From contig NC_053392.1 in NCBI RefSeq assembly GCF_905171765.1, forward strand, positions 38,076,956-38,140,955: DNA of 64,000 nucleotides, given 5' to 3'. A program made the translations under genes and the position numbers. Below are positions 24,022 through 34,650 of this stretch, piece after piece. Positions within the stretch are counted from its first letter, which is position 1. Each line of letters opens with the position of its first letter. Origin of the DNA: Bufo bufo (lineage: Eukaryota; Chordata; Amphibia; Anura; Bufonidae). Under the pieces are notes generated by a model. The model did not search any database. It saw nothing but the letters and a program-made list of their open reading frames with translations, and had not been told where the DNA came from.

Positions 24022-24587
24022 AGGGACACATTCAGGCCAAATCAGCATATATAGTTAGATATATGACATTACAGGTCTTATACAGTCTTTTAAAAGCATA
24101 TAAGTATCCCCCCTGTCCACCTTATAAAGAGCGAAATATAAAGTTTTATAACCTGCTTGTCCGGTCACCAATCTGCCCAAGGGGCGGCGTTTCATGTGAA
24201 AATGCGCCCAGCCAGCCGCTCTCAACTGCCGTCTGAAGCCCCGCCCAGCTCATCAATATTCACTTCGCTGGGCGGCGGCTAGAACTCTCCCCAGTCCCGA
24301 TCCTGCGCATGGGCCTGGGGAGAGTTCTAGCCGCCGCCCAGCGAAGTGAATATTGATGAGCTGGGCGGGGCTTCAGACGGCAGTTGAGAGCGGCTGGCTG
24401 GGCGCATTTTCACATGAAACGCCACCCCTTGGGCAGATTGGTGACCGGACAAGCAGGTTATAAAACTTTATATTTCGCTCTTTATAAGGTGGACAGGGGG
24501 GATACTTATATGCTTTTAAAAGACTGTATAAGACCTGTAATGTCATATATCTAACTATATATGCTGATTTGGCCTGACAGTGTCCCT
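24022..24587. mobile_element. T2/Kolobok-type palindromic MITE
   Basis: Flanked by TTAA on both sides (24018-24021, 24588-24591) and ending AGGGACA / TGTCCCT, as in the T2/Kolobok MITEs known in frogs (TTAAAGGRR ends). The element is one near-perfect inverted repeat with arms of about 270 bp around a short hinge near 24298-24317. No ORF is supported. piggyBac also uses TTAA; the AGGG-type end favours Kolobok. Confidence 0.85.
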
Positions 24588-24591
24588 TTAA

Positions 24592-25851
24592 CCTTCAACA
24601 ACAAGTGGATCCAAAATCTCAAGTGGACAAAGAAAGATGGATCAAGCTGCAAAATGAAAGCAGAGTGTTGGGTGAACTGCAAGATTTCTTCACCAGTGGA
24701 AGAACATCAGAAAGAATCTGCAGAAGGAATGCTGATCCAGAATTGTCAAGACTATGGAGACACAGAAAACACCTCTTTCTACAAAAGGGCCTACTGTTAA
24801 GAAGGACCTTAGATCCAATTACCTGGGATCGTCTGTATCAAATCTTAATACCGCGCCAAGATGCAAGAATATTTCTTGAGATGTACCATGATCAATCAGG
24901 ACACTTTGGCGTGCAGAAAACAGAAGCCACCATCCATAGAAGATTCTACTGGATCAGGATGAGAGGAGACATTGAAAAGTGGTGTCGAGAGTGTTACACC
25001 TGTGCTGTTGGAAGAAATGAAAAACATGACCAAAAAGCACCCTTACATCCCATTGTAAGCCGAACACCGCTAGAAATAGTTGCAATTGACCATGTGAAGC
25101 TGGAACCAAGTCGCTCAGGTTACACATTCGCTATGACCATCATTGATCATTATACTAAATTTGTTGTAGCCGTACCTGTCAAGGACTTGACCGCTAAAAC
25201 AACTGCAGATGCTTTCTGGAAACATTTATTGTTGCCATATGGATGCCCAGAAAGAATACTCACAGATCAGTTATCTGCCTTTGAGTAGCAAGTCTTTAAA
25301 GAACTGTGTACATTTTACAATTGTCAGAAAATCAGGACCACAGCCTACCATCCCCAAGAGAATGGGCTTTACGAAAAAATTAACCAAACTTTAATTGAGA
25401 TGTTAAGAGCGGTACCACCTGCTACCAGAAATGATTGGCCTATTCTACTGCCTCAATTGATGTATACCTACAATAACACTATTCTGCGTACAAGTGCCTG
25501 ATGCAATCAACCCTCTACCAAAAACTGATTGGGTGAGTGAGCACCAAAGACGTTTGATTGATGCACAAGAAATTGTTCAACAACGCATGGAACATGCTCA
25601 TGAAAAACAACAAAAAGATAATTTATGACCAATCTGCCAAAGCAGAACCTCTCAAAATTGGTGACCGTGTGTGGTTAAAAAACAACCATCGTACCAACAA
25701 ATTAGATAGCAAATGGGAGAGAGAACCTTACACTATTACCGTTATTCTCAATCCAGAGACTGATACTTTTGAGATTACCCAAGAGGACAAATCACATGTA
25801 GTGCATCGAAATCGCCTTAAATTGTGTCTCAAGGAAGATACTCAAGAATAA
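24592..25851 (+). pseudogene. Gypsy-1 integrase (broken)
   Basis: Integrase inserts the cDNA into host DNA. Present: zinc-binding HHCC (H and H in YHDQSGHFGVQK, C and C in CRECYTCAVG), first catalytic Asp in VAIDHVKLE, second in ILTDQLSAFE, and the catalytic Glu in HPQENGLYEKINQTL. A TAG at 25286-25288 interrupts right after LSAFE, and a frameshift near 25490 separates the C-terminal domain (IGDRVWLKNN ... DSKWEREPYTI, 25558-25851). Confidence 0.92.
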
Positions 25852-26744
25852 ACTCTTCAAGAAGAAGCTGTTCAAAAGGAAACTCAATTCGTAGAACCAG
25901 AGCCTGTAAAATCATCTGATTCAGAAGGACCAATACAGTCTTTTGGAAAAACGTTATTAGACTCCTTTACAATGGTTCTTTACTCCATGGCTCAATATCT
26001 TAGAGCCTGCCAAGACCAACACAACTGCACTTCAACCGGAGGAGCTATCTCGAGAAGTATCTACTACAGCTCAGGAAACACCAAGTTCCCTTGAAATAAG
26101 GCCTGTAGAGTCTCAGCCGCTTCGTAGATCCGACAGGATTAAAAGAGGACAACCACCTGTCCGTTATAGGGATTTCCTGCAGCTGAGAAGACAACTTCCA
26201 GCCCTGCCGTTTCATCGTTGAGTGCATCCTTACATCGTCTGGAGTTCCAGAGTTTAAGAAAAAGACTGACTTACGTCTACTATGTATTTATTTCCTTAAA
26301 GGACTTTTTAAGGGACTGTTTGCCTTACACCTGTTTTGCAACGTTCAAGACTGCACCCGGAGATAGACTTTCACGCACCTGAGCCTCCATGTTATGCTAT
26401 TTTGACATTTTCCTGTGCCCAGGGAACGGACTCATATCCTGTGAGCCTCCTGAGATGTTATTTTTGTTTTTTCCTTTTTCCACATCATTATGGACTACCC
26501 TGGTTTTCTCAATACAGTCTTCAGAGGAAAAATTACAAGCCTGTTGTCACCTTTTATCACATTTCGTTGTTGCCTGAGATATGTTTGCCCAACCCATTTT
26601 ACTTTCAGATACAAGGAGTACAAGAATGGGATTATGGTGTTATTTCCTATGCATGCATGCTTTCCCTTCTCTTATATCTTACAGGAAGACACAACATCGA
26701 GTCAAAAATGTGTCGAGGTCGACTTATCTTTTACCATGGGGGTA
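25852..26744 (+). other. Gypsy-1 Pol tail and 3' untranslated region
   Basis: In broken frames there is an acidic stretch after the integrase and an RRSDRIKRGQPPVRY motif near 26125-26165, a common tail of gypsy polyproteins. The remainder to the 3' LTR is non-coding; CCATGGGGGTA just before 26745 is the likely polypurine tract region. No envelope-like ORF. Confidence 0.65.
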
Positions 26745-27619
26745 TGCAGTGTCCCACTCAGGACACGTGGGAACTGCAAAATTACTGTAAAACTGCATTA
26801 CTGTATCGCATGTCATTTTGCATTACATCACCTGTTGTATCCCTGTTCATAGGCTGGTCAAGTGTGCTTTATACATCCCACCACTAGATGGGGATAGCAC
26901 CACTCTGGGATATCTAGCCCAGCTCAGGTCTAATCTGTGGTCAGTCTTCTGTTTAGTTAGAGAGTGTGCAGATCAAGAACAAGTCTGCTCAGGAGTAAAG
27001 TCTAGTCCAAGAAGGGACAACAAAAAGGAAGGATTTAAAACCAAAGGATAATAGCCATTACCCAGGCATCAAAGACCTTTGGGAACCCAGATGAAGGAGT
27101 CTTTAGCCACCGGCAACCTCACCAAACTACACTGGTTTAAAAGGGACCTGAAGCAAAGTCACCTACCAGTAAGACTTACTGAACCACAGTCAGGACCTAG
27201 CAAAACCTATTAACAGTGGATCAACAGAATTCCTCTAAATACCAAGAGACTGTATTCTGTCTGGATGTATATGCTGCAACTAAAGCCATCTACAGTAAAA
27301 GTTGTGAGTTGTATCCTACCACTGTCTACCTCATTCTTCAATACTACCACTACAACTGGTTGTACCACCAAGGGACCCAGCCGCCACAAGCACCCTAAAC
27401 ACCGCCGTCATCAAAGGCACCTCAACCTCCATCTAGGCTGGTGCTTCCCTATCACCGAGTGTGCCCCGGAAGGTTTCGTGCTGTCTTCCTAATCACTGTG
27501 CTGCCGGCCCAGGGAGGCGTTCTGCTAACCATGAGTAAACCGATGAACTGTATTATTACTGCCCCTCATCGGTCCACCGTGCACCTCATGTGTCCCCCCT
27601 GCGGTTCTGGCACGCCACA
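26745..27619 (+). repeat. Gypsy-1 3' LTR
   Basis: About 875 bp, aligned with the 5' LTR; it lacks a roughly 31-bp segment present there. Starts TGCAGTGTCCC, ends GGCACGCCACA. Beyond it the Gypsy-2 LTR continues. Confidence 0.9.
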
Positions 27620-28009
27620 CTTTTTTCTCCATGTCTATTGAAGATGGAGTTGCTGTGGAGCTGTTGGAACTGGTACTGTCAGATCTCCAGTTCTCTACTG
27701 TTTGTTGTCTCCCTTTGGGGATTGTTTGTGGTGTTTGAGTGGTTTGTCCTCTCCCTGTTGTTACCCTAGTTGTCAGTGGTGAGGACTAGTGCTCCCACCG
27801 CCCTACTCACTACCTAGGGCTTATTTCAGGGTAAGCCAAAGACAAAGCAAGTGATCAGCGTACAGGTTAGCAGCCCGTCTAGAGACGTCAGGGCAGCCAG
27901 GTGCCATTGCTAGGTGAGTTAGTGGTCACCACTCCCTCTCCCTAGTGGTAGGGTACTCCCCTTCCCTCTGCGCCACACGTCTGTTACCTGCCATATCAGA
28001 CGTGATATT

Positions 28010-29028
28010 TAGTGTTGAGCGCGAATATTCGAATATCGATATATATTTTTTTGCGAATATCGTCACTTCGTTAATTCGCGAATATTTCGAATATAGTGCT
28101 ATAATATTCGATATTTCGAATATTCGTTTTTATTGTTATATTTTTTTCTTTCCCACTTTCCTAAAGTTGTTCTTACCTGTCCTTAGGATTCCTGACTTCC
28201 TGGCTGCTCCAGTCAGTGCCCGTTGCCGCTTCTGACGACTTCCCTGCTCATGGAGCGTCCCCATCACCATGGGTACGTCTCTCCATACTAGAATGTACTG
28301 TCGGATTTGAGAATTACGTTGAAATCGCAATTCGATTAATACAAGTTATAATAATCGAATTGCGATTTCAACTTGGACCTGGTTTACTATGGTTAGCTTG
28401 ATAGAATTAGCGAATATGGCGAATGTATTCGTCATATTCCTCAAAACGAAGATAACAAAGTATTCTCCATCTTCGTTTTAGCTATCTATTCGTCAACTTC
28501 GCTAATTCTAGCAATCAAATAGGAAGGTTGACTATAGTGACAGCTGTGTTTAATTCGCTATGCGATTATATTACTGCTTTTTTTAAAAAATAGAATAATT
28601 ATAATACTTGATAATTATTATAATTATTCTATTTATAAAAATAAGACAAAAATAATATAATCGCATTGCAAATAAAAACAGCTGTCTCTATACTTACTCT
28701 ATACTTAGCTATCTCTATAGTCAACTTTCCTATTTGATTGCTATAATTAGCGAAGTTGACGAATAGATAGCTAAAACGAAGATGGAGAATACTTCGTTAT
28801 CTTCGTTTTGAGGAATATGACGAATACATTCGTCATATTCGTCATCTTGGCTAATTCTAGATATCAAATCAATAGGAAAGTAGCCTTAAGTTAAAATCGC
28901 AATCTCATAATAATCGCGATAACTAGAATAATGACGAATATTCGATTTCGACGAATATTAAGCGAATATTCTATCGAATATTCGTGAATTTCGTCGAAAT
29001 CGAATATGGCACCTGCCGCTCATCACTA
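28010..29028. mobile_element. AT-rich hAT MITE with internal palindromes
   Basis: Termini TAGTGTTGAGCGCGAATATTCG and, inverted, TAGTGATGAGCGGCAGG. Flanks GTGATATT (28002-28009) and CTGATATT (29029-29036) give an 8-bp duplication with one mismatch. The inside is built from GAATATTCG-like motifs and two palindromes, a small one near 28305-28375 and a large one from about 28410 to 28870 whose arms share AGATGGAGAATAC and TAGCTATCTATTCGTC. No ORF. Confidence 0.85.
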
Positions 29029-29065
29029 CTGATATTATATCTGGCCCTTATTTTGATTCACTTTG

Positions 29066-29990
29066 GATCCTATTGCTGCTCTGACAAAGTAGTTGCAAGG
29101 TCTATCTCTTGAAGTGACAGAATTGAGGACGTTGATCCTTCCACAGCAGCAGCTGCAGCAGACCTCGAGCCAAGTGGTTGCTATTGGTAACCAGGTCAAT
29201 CTGGAACCTAAGGTTGCTTTTCCTGACAGATTTTCTGGAGGGAGAGACAAATTTGTGGTGTTCCAAGAAGCCTATAAATTATATTTCAGGCTGCGCTCCA
29301 ATTTCCTCTGGTACTGAGGAACAGCGGGTGGGGATTGTTATCTCACTTCTTCAAGGGGACCCTAAATCCTGGGCATTTTTGTTACCAGCTGGTACCCAGG
29401 TCCTCCGGTCGGTTTTTTGAGGCCCTGGGTTTCATATTCGATAAACCTGACAACTCTCTATGCCGTCTAGATTAAGGCGGATTCAGCAAGGAGATCAGGC
29501 GGTTTATTGTTCTCAATACTGTACGGAGCGAGCGCTCCATACAGTATTAGAATGTATTGGCTCCGATGAGCCGAAGTTATTACTTTGCGAAGTCTCACGA
29601 CACTTCGCATAATAACTTCAGAAATTGGTTTATACTGAAAAAAACATTTCCCGAACTTGGGTTCGGTTCCAAGATACCACTTGGAACCAAACCCGAGTTT
29701 GGGAAATAGTTTTTTACAGTATAAATCAATTTCTAAAGTTATTACGCGAAGTCTCGCTAGACTTCGCAAAGTAATAACTTCGGCTCATCGGAGCCAATAC
29801 AGAGCGCTCGCTCCGTACAGTATTGAAATGAAGTTTTATGCGAATCGACTTTGGATGATTCATCCCAAGTCAATTCGCTCATCAGGTTGGTCCTCCTGGG
29901 GGTCGCCGTAAGCCTGGGGTTTGTTTTTTCTGCGGTCAGAGGGGTCATTTTATTGGAGCTTGTCCATCCGTACCCAAAAAGAAAAAAATG
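29066..29990 (+). pseudogene. Gypsy-2 Gag, copy i (broken)
   Basis: Starts DPIAAL, with the block DRFSGGRDKFVVFQEAYKLY and then a frame change after RLRSN, EEQRVGIVISLLQGDP, SWAF. Interrupted by the foldback relic at 29513-29886. It resumes with the zinc knuckle CFFCGQRGHFIGACP near 29930. The Gag type (capsid with LQGDP..WA) is that of vertebrate sushi-like Ty3/gypsy elements, the group that gave rise to RTL/MART genes. Several frameshifts. Confidence 0.87.
29513..29886. mobile_element. Palindromic hAT-like relic
   Basis: Two inverted arms share CGAAGTTATTAC..TTCGC and GAGCGAGCGCTC, with a second inner pair around CCCGAACTTGGGTTCGG. The right end ATTCGCTCATCA resembles the hAT ends elsewhere here; the matching left end is missing. 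It sits between Gag capsid and zinc knuckle of Gypsy-2. Confidence 0.65.
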
Positions 29991-30660
29991 ACGGAAAACT
30001 ACTGACCCCAGTTTGTGCGGAGGATGGCAACCTGGGTGTATACATCTCCTCCATACAAACGTCTCAGTTTGTTTTGCCAGCTATGGTAGTTTCGGAAAAT
30101 AAAACTAAGACGATTTCTGTGGGGCGGGAATCAATTTGGTGGATTCACGATATGTTCGGACAGTGGGTTTTTCTTTTAGTCCTTTAGCTAGATCTATCCC
30201 CATATTCGCTATCGACTCTGCTCTTTTTTAGAGGAACCTAACACACATGGTACATAACATACATCTTACATAACATACATGGGGGCCCTCCATAATGAGT
30301 TTATTTCTTGCTATATCCTATGATCTTAGGTCTTCCCTGGTTGGTAGCGCACAATCCTGTTGTTGATTGGCAGGCCAGAGAGATATTGGAATGGAGTGAA
30401 CATTGCAGGGACAATCGCTTAAGTAGCAGTTGCTCAGCCACCTCCATTACAACCTTACCATCATTTGTGTCCGACTTTGAAGATGTTTTCTCTGAGAAGG
30501 GGTGTCCAAGGAGTTACCATCCCATCATCCCTATGATTGCTCGGTTAACCTGCTCCCTGGAGCAAAGTTACCTAAGACCAGGTTATATAATCTTTCTGGC
30601 CCCGAAAAACAAGCCATGAAGGACTATATTTTCAAGAGTTTGGCTAAAGGAAATATCAGA
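29991..30660 (+). pseudogene. Gypsy-2 Pol start, copy i (decayed)
   Basis: In shifting frames: a protease-like region near 30050-30220, then LGLPWLVAHNPVVDW (30328-30375), the region before [12 protein letters not shown], and RT entry [25 protein letters not shown] and SLAKGNIRP ending near 30662. An ACATAACATACAT simple stretch (30240-30285) breaks it. Truncated before the catalytic RT blocks. Confidence 0.82.
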
Positions 30661-31149
30661 CCGCTTAACAATAATTCAGAAGTCAAGAAACGTGAGACAT
30701 CAGATCTGTATGTATTTTCTTTTCTGAATAACTTTGTAAAACTACAACATAAACATAAACAAAACATATGTGTCAATACATTAAACATTATACAGCAGCC
30801 TCACTCCATCAGTGAGAGTACTAACAGACAATTCCATCATTAGTCCAGGAATAGATTAAGAGCTCCTCTGCATGCAGCCTGCAAGATCCAGGAGCAGTGA
30901 TGAAATGGAGGAAATACAGTTCCAGGTTAAAGGTTACTGCCTCTGACAATACACTTCCTGTAAAGTTCTGGCGAAGTAGAAACTAACATTGACCACTAGA
31001 TGGCAGCAACGTCAAACATAACATTTAAGTATAATCTTTACAGCACATTACACACATTTATTATGTACAAAATGGGAAGAACAAGTATGTTAAAATAATT
31101 AACCGCCAATATAAACCCTGATGTAGGGTATTGCACTAAAAAAAAAATT
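30661..31149. other. Unassigned DNA with a CTCF-like site
   Basis: No gene or recognised element. It begins where Gypsy-2 similarity ends and stops at the 95-bp array. CCACTAGATGGCAGC (30993-31007) resembles the vertebrate CTCF core. The left end of the adjacent hAT-A-like element should lie here but I could not find one. Confidence 0.4.
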
Positions 31150-31159
31150 TAAAACTCTA

Positions 31160-32585
31160 TATGACAGCGGTATTTGTGGCCTAAATGTGACACTCACTTA
31201 TGCACGTCTTATCCCAGATTTGCAGTATATGAGAGGCTTTTTTCACCCCAGTATGCCAAAGCTGTATTTATGGCCTAAATGTGACAGTCACTTATGCACG
31301 TGTAATCCCAGATGTGCAATATATTAGAGGCTTTTTTCACCCCAGTAACCAAAAAGCAGTATTTATGGCCTAAATGTGACAGTCACTTATGCTTGTCTAA
31401 TCCCAGATGTGCAGTATATCAGAGTCTTTTTTCACCCCAGTATGCCAAAGCCGTATTTATGGCCTAGATGTGACAGTCACTTATGCACGTGTAATCCCAG
31501 ATGTGCAGTATATTAGAGGCTTTTTTCACCCCAGTAACCAAAAAGCTGTATTTCTGGCCTAAATGTAACAGTCACTTATGCTTGTCTAATCCCAGATGTA
31601 GAGTATATTAGAGGGTTTTTTCACCCTAACCAAAAAGCTGTATTTCTGTCCAAAATGTGACAGTCACTTATGCTTGTCTAATCCCAGATGTGCAGTATAT
31701 TAGAGGGTTTTTTCACCTTAACCAAAAAGCTGTATTTCTGTCCAAAATGTGACAGTCACTTATGCTTGTCTAATCCCAGATGTGCAGTATAATAGAGTTT
31801 TTTTTCACCCTAACCTAAAAGCTGTATTTTTGTCCAAAATGTGACAGTCACTTATGCTTGTCTAATCCCAGATGTGCAGTATATTAGAGGGGTTTTTCAC
31901 CACAGTAAGCACAAAGCCGTATTTATGGCCTAAATGTGACAGTCACTTATGCACGTGTGATCCCAGATGTGCAGTATATTAGAGGGTTTTTTCACCCTAA
32001 CCAAAAAGTTGTATTTGTGTCCTAAATGTGACAGTCACTTATGCTTGTCTAATCCCAGATGTGCAGTATATTAGAGGGTTTTTTCACCCCAGTAACCAAA
32101 AAGCCGTATTTCTGGCCTAAATGTGACAGTCACTTATGCTTGTCTAATCCCAGATGTGCAGTATATTAGAGGGGTTTTTCACCACAGTAAGCACAAAGCC
32201 GTATTTATGGCCTAAATGTGACAGTCACTTATGCACGTGTGATCCCAGATGTGCAGTATATTAGAGGGTTTTTTCACCCTAACCAAAAAGTTATATTTGT
32301 GTCCTAAATGTGACAGTCACTTATGCACTTGTAATCCCAGATGTGCAGTATATTAGAGGGTTTTTTCACCCCAGTATGCCAAAGCCGTATTTATGGCCTA
32401 AATGTGACAGTCACTTATGCATGTGTAATCACAGATGTGCAGTATATTAGAGGGTTTTTTCACCCTAACCAAAAAGCTGTATTTCTGTCCTAAATGTGAC
32501 AGTCACTTATGCTTGTCTAATCCCAGATGTGCAGTATATCAGAGGCTTTTTTCACCCCAGTATGCCAAAGCTGTATTTCTGGACT
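31160..32585 (+). repeat. 95-bp minisatellite
   Basis: About 15 units of 90-95 bp, marked by AATGTGACAGTCACTTATG, CCCAGATGTGCAGTATAT and TTTTTTCACC. Subtypes differ in the middle (CCCCAGTATGCCAAAG, CCCCAGTAACCAAAAAG, CCCTAACCAAAAAG) and alternate in places. Confidence 0.9.
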
Positions 32586-32750
32586 TGCAAACATGCAGAT
32601 AGCCTGTGCTGGTGCACTATCGTTGCAAAAAATGGCTGCCGATCATGTATTGCACTGCACCCACAAAACACATTTGCTGTAGATCGCTGAGTACAAAAAA
32701 CAGTTCTTGATAAGATTTCTCCCCTCTCCCTCACAGCAGCTGCAGCCTCT

Positions 32751-32807
32751 CCCTACACTAATCCGAGCAGAGTGACGGGCGGCGCTACGTGACTCCAGCT
32801 TAAATAG
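32751..32807 (-). promoter_or_regulatory. Candidate core promoter, hAT-A-related element
   Basis: On the minus strand CTATTTAAG then, about 45 bases on, TTAGTGTAGGGAGAGGCTGC, the same pair as at 18398-18452. Confidence 0.4.
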
Positions 32808-33054
32808 AGGCTGGGTTACATGCTGCAGTTGGCCAATCACAGCCATGCCAATAGTAGGCATGGCTGTGATGGCCTTTTGGGGCAAGTAGTATGATGCTTG
32901 TTGATTGGCTGCTGTGCAGCCTTTCAAAAAGCGCCATAAAAATCGCCGAACACCGAACCCGAACCCGAACTATTACATAAATGTTCGGGTCCGGGTGAAA
33001 ACCCTAAAGTTCGGTACGAATCCAAACTTTACAGTTCGGGTTCGCTCAACTCTA

Positions 33055-33678
33055 CTTTCTAACAAAGCTAGAACCAGCCCTGTACCTCAGATGGATCCAG
33101 ATATCTTCCCATAGATTTATATCAAGCTGACAGCTCAAGGGGAGTGTCTTTTCTGCTGCAGCTCAGGGGGCGTGTCCATGCTCTCCCTATCACAACTCAG
33201 GAAGCAGTTGAAGGATGAAACTGAGCATGTGCGGCCATCTCAGTGAGCAGGTCAAAGAAATAAGAAATTAAGTGGCACTATACACAAACATTTTATTGAA
33301 TAACTCAGTAGCTATACAAAATTTTTAATTACATGCAATTATAAAACTACTCCATCCAGTTTTGAAAACTGTGGAATATTATTTGTGGGAAACCTCTTTA
33401 AGTACATAATTATTGATTAGAGAGTAATTATATTAACGTGAGTGTAAAGTGTTCCTCTGTCTTTTCAGCAAGGAGCTCACTTGAAATAATTAGATAAAAA
33501 TACAACTATATAGACATGGACTTTACCAGAAAGAAGAAACTATCATCTATTGTCTGTTTCCACTTGTACTGGATACATTTGGAAAACTACATTTCCATTC
33601 TCTTATTCTTGCCTGAGATGTTTCATATAGTTTACTATGATTCAGTGAAATGACAGCCCCACCACCCCAGCATTTACC
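33055..33678. other. 3' flank of T2R gene with a MITE-like relic
   Basis: No gene. About 33130-33402 looks like a dispersed repeat: it includes AAACATTTTATTGAATAACTC and ends GGGAAACCTCTTTAA, compatible with the T2/Kolobok end TTAAAGRGG. A left end is not clear. 33403-33678 is AT-rich single-copy-looking DNA that could hold the receptor's 3' untranslated region; TTTATT-type signals are too common here to call a poly(A) site. Confidence 0.4.
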
Positions 33679-34650
33679 TCATTGATCTACTACTTCTATG
33701 TTTTGTCTGGATTCTCTGTCTATTCTATAAAATAAGGAATCAATCACATTCTGAAGAACCTTGGACACCTGACTCCTGAGTTTGACTGTTCTGTAGATCA
33801 GGTAGGAAGAATGTAGAGTTGGTAGAACTCCTAAGATAATATAAAGCCATGGAAGACTCCCCCAGTATAGACAGTAAGAAATGCCAGCAACAAAATTGAC
33901 AATAAAGTATAAAGTGTTATATATGAAAGTGAAGGACATAAATTTAATCACTGAGTAATATGTCTCCAAATTGGTGGTTAAGTTACCGCTCATCTTCATC
34001 CTTGTTATGTGATGATACAATGAGATGAATAGAAGGATGGATGATATGCAACATAAAAGCAGCGGGAAGAAGGTTGCGAATGAATAAATGTATATATAAT
34101 TATTAGACATGCAATCTGTGAATGCATCATTCATGGTCACATTGTAAGGTTTACCTTTGCCCATATCATTCAAAGGGATGGACAGATTTACCAAACAACT
34201 GACACCTGAGAGAAGCACTGAGGCTACAATGAAATAAACAGTCCTCGGTACTATCATCCGTCTCAGATACAGGAACATTCTGGTCTGGAAGTTGGAGATC
34301 TTCAGACAGAAGACAATGGAAAGCAGAGCTGTTAACCAAAAATTGGCAGAAGTAAAGAAAGTAGAAAGTGCTCCCATAATAAACAAAGTGTCATCTGAAT
34401 GCGGGTTTTTCATGGAAAGTTTATCCACAAAAAAATGTAGTACAGAATCAGACTCAGCGCAGATCCTTGAAATGCAAACAGAAGTTACAACGTGGTCAAC
34501 AGGAGTCACCGATCTTCCTTTCCACCAGTCATTGACATTGACGGCTATAATAAATGAATGTATCACCAGCCCAGGTATAAGAGTCATCAGTGATGAGATC
34601 ATTAGACCCAGATACTGGACTCCAGTGTCCCCCTCTGTAGAATCAGCCAT
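33679..34650 (-). CDS. TAS2R: Bitter taste receptor (T2R family)
   Basis: A 323-residue, single-exon seven-helix receptor. T2Rs sit in the plasma membrane of taste and other chemosensory cells and couple bitter ligands to G proteins (family knowledge). Seven hydrophobic segments lie at about 12-37, 53-76, 90-116, 134-157, 186-213, 233-257 and 266-290. Family marks: the helix 3 to loop motif FCLKISNF (114-121; T2R consensus FxFLKIANF), a Leu/Arg run after it (FLYLRRMI), and HSSYL (280-284) in helix 7 where T2Rs have HSxxLI. NVT at Asn170 fits the usual extracellular loop 2 glycosylation site. The start is placed at MADSTEG; the frame is open 58 codons further (to 34824), but that extension has no membrane segment and would exceed the usual length of about 300 residues. 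No lesion seen, so probably functional. Confidence 0.9.
   Translation of the reverse strand: MADSTEGDTGVQYLGLMISSLMTLIPGLVIHSFIIAVNVNDWWKGRSVTPVDHVVTSVCISRICAESDSVLHFFVDKLSMKNPHSDDTLFIMGALSTFFTSANFWLTALLSIVFCLKISNFQTRMFLYLRRMIVPRTVYFIVASVLLSGVSCLVNLSIPLNDMGKGKPYNVTMNDAFTDCMSNNYIYIYSFATFFPLLLCCISSILLFISLYHHITRMKMSGNLTTNLETYYSVIKFMSFTFIYNTLYFIVNFVAGISYCLYWGSLPWLYIILGVLPTLHSSYLIYRTVKLRSQVSKVLQNVIDSLFYRIDRESRQNIEVVDQ

Larger units (their letters stand above)
5764..27619 (+). mobile_element. Gypsy-1, LTR retrotransposon with three nested insertions
   Basis: A Ty3/gypsy retrotransposon with direct LTRs, primer-binding-like site, Gag, and a Pol in the order protease, reverse transcriptase, RNase H, integrase. 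Without insertions it is about 8 kb: 5764-10508, 18702-18770, 23641-24021 and 24592-27619. The reading frame of RNase H resumes exactly across the hAT-A copy 2 and foldback insertions, which proves the nesting. LTRs begin TGCAG and end CA. The target duplication is not clear (CCTTC on the left, CTTTT on the right). All ORFs carry stops or frameshifts and the RT active site is altered, so the element is dead. No envelope gene is visible. Confidence 0.92.
27620..30660 (+). mobile_element. Gypsy-2 copy i (LTR rest, leader, gag, start of pol)
   Basis: 27620-28009 and 29029-29512 match Gypsy-2 copy ii (42895-43742) closely, including the LTR block CAGTGGTGAGGACTAGTGCT and the start of Gag. Two insertions interrupt it (28010-29028 and 29513-29886). 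After 29887 come the zinc knuckle, a decayed protease region and the first part of RT; similarity ends near 30660. There is no 3' LTR in view. Together with 5578-5763 this is the base layer of the nested pile. Confidence 0.88.
31150..33054 (-). mobile_element. hAT-A-related non-autonomous element (right part)
   Basis: From about 32590 to 33054 it closely follows the right end of hAT-A copy 2 (18180-18701): ATGGCCGCCGATCA-like block, CTCCCTACACTAATC, CGCTACGTGACTCCAGC, CAAGTAGTATGATGCTTG, and terminus TAGAGTTGAGCGAACCCG. Where copy 2 has 76-bp and 295-bp repeats and the gene, this one has a 95-bp array. No transposase remains. Flank after the end is CTTTCTAA; no matching left end was found, so it is probably truncated. 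Confidence 0.8.

Noticed and set aside
25852..26744. A retroviral envelope gene in Gypsy-1
   Set aside because: There is no open frame with signal peptide and membrane anchor between integrase and the 3' LTR.
31160..32585. Regular repeats that could suggest a CRISPR array
   Set aside because: Units are contiguous and vary gradually, with no unique spacers between conserved repeats; no cas genes; eukaryotic context. It is a minisatellite. The same holds for the other arrays.
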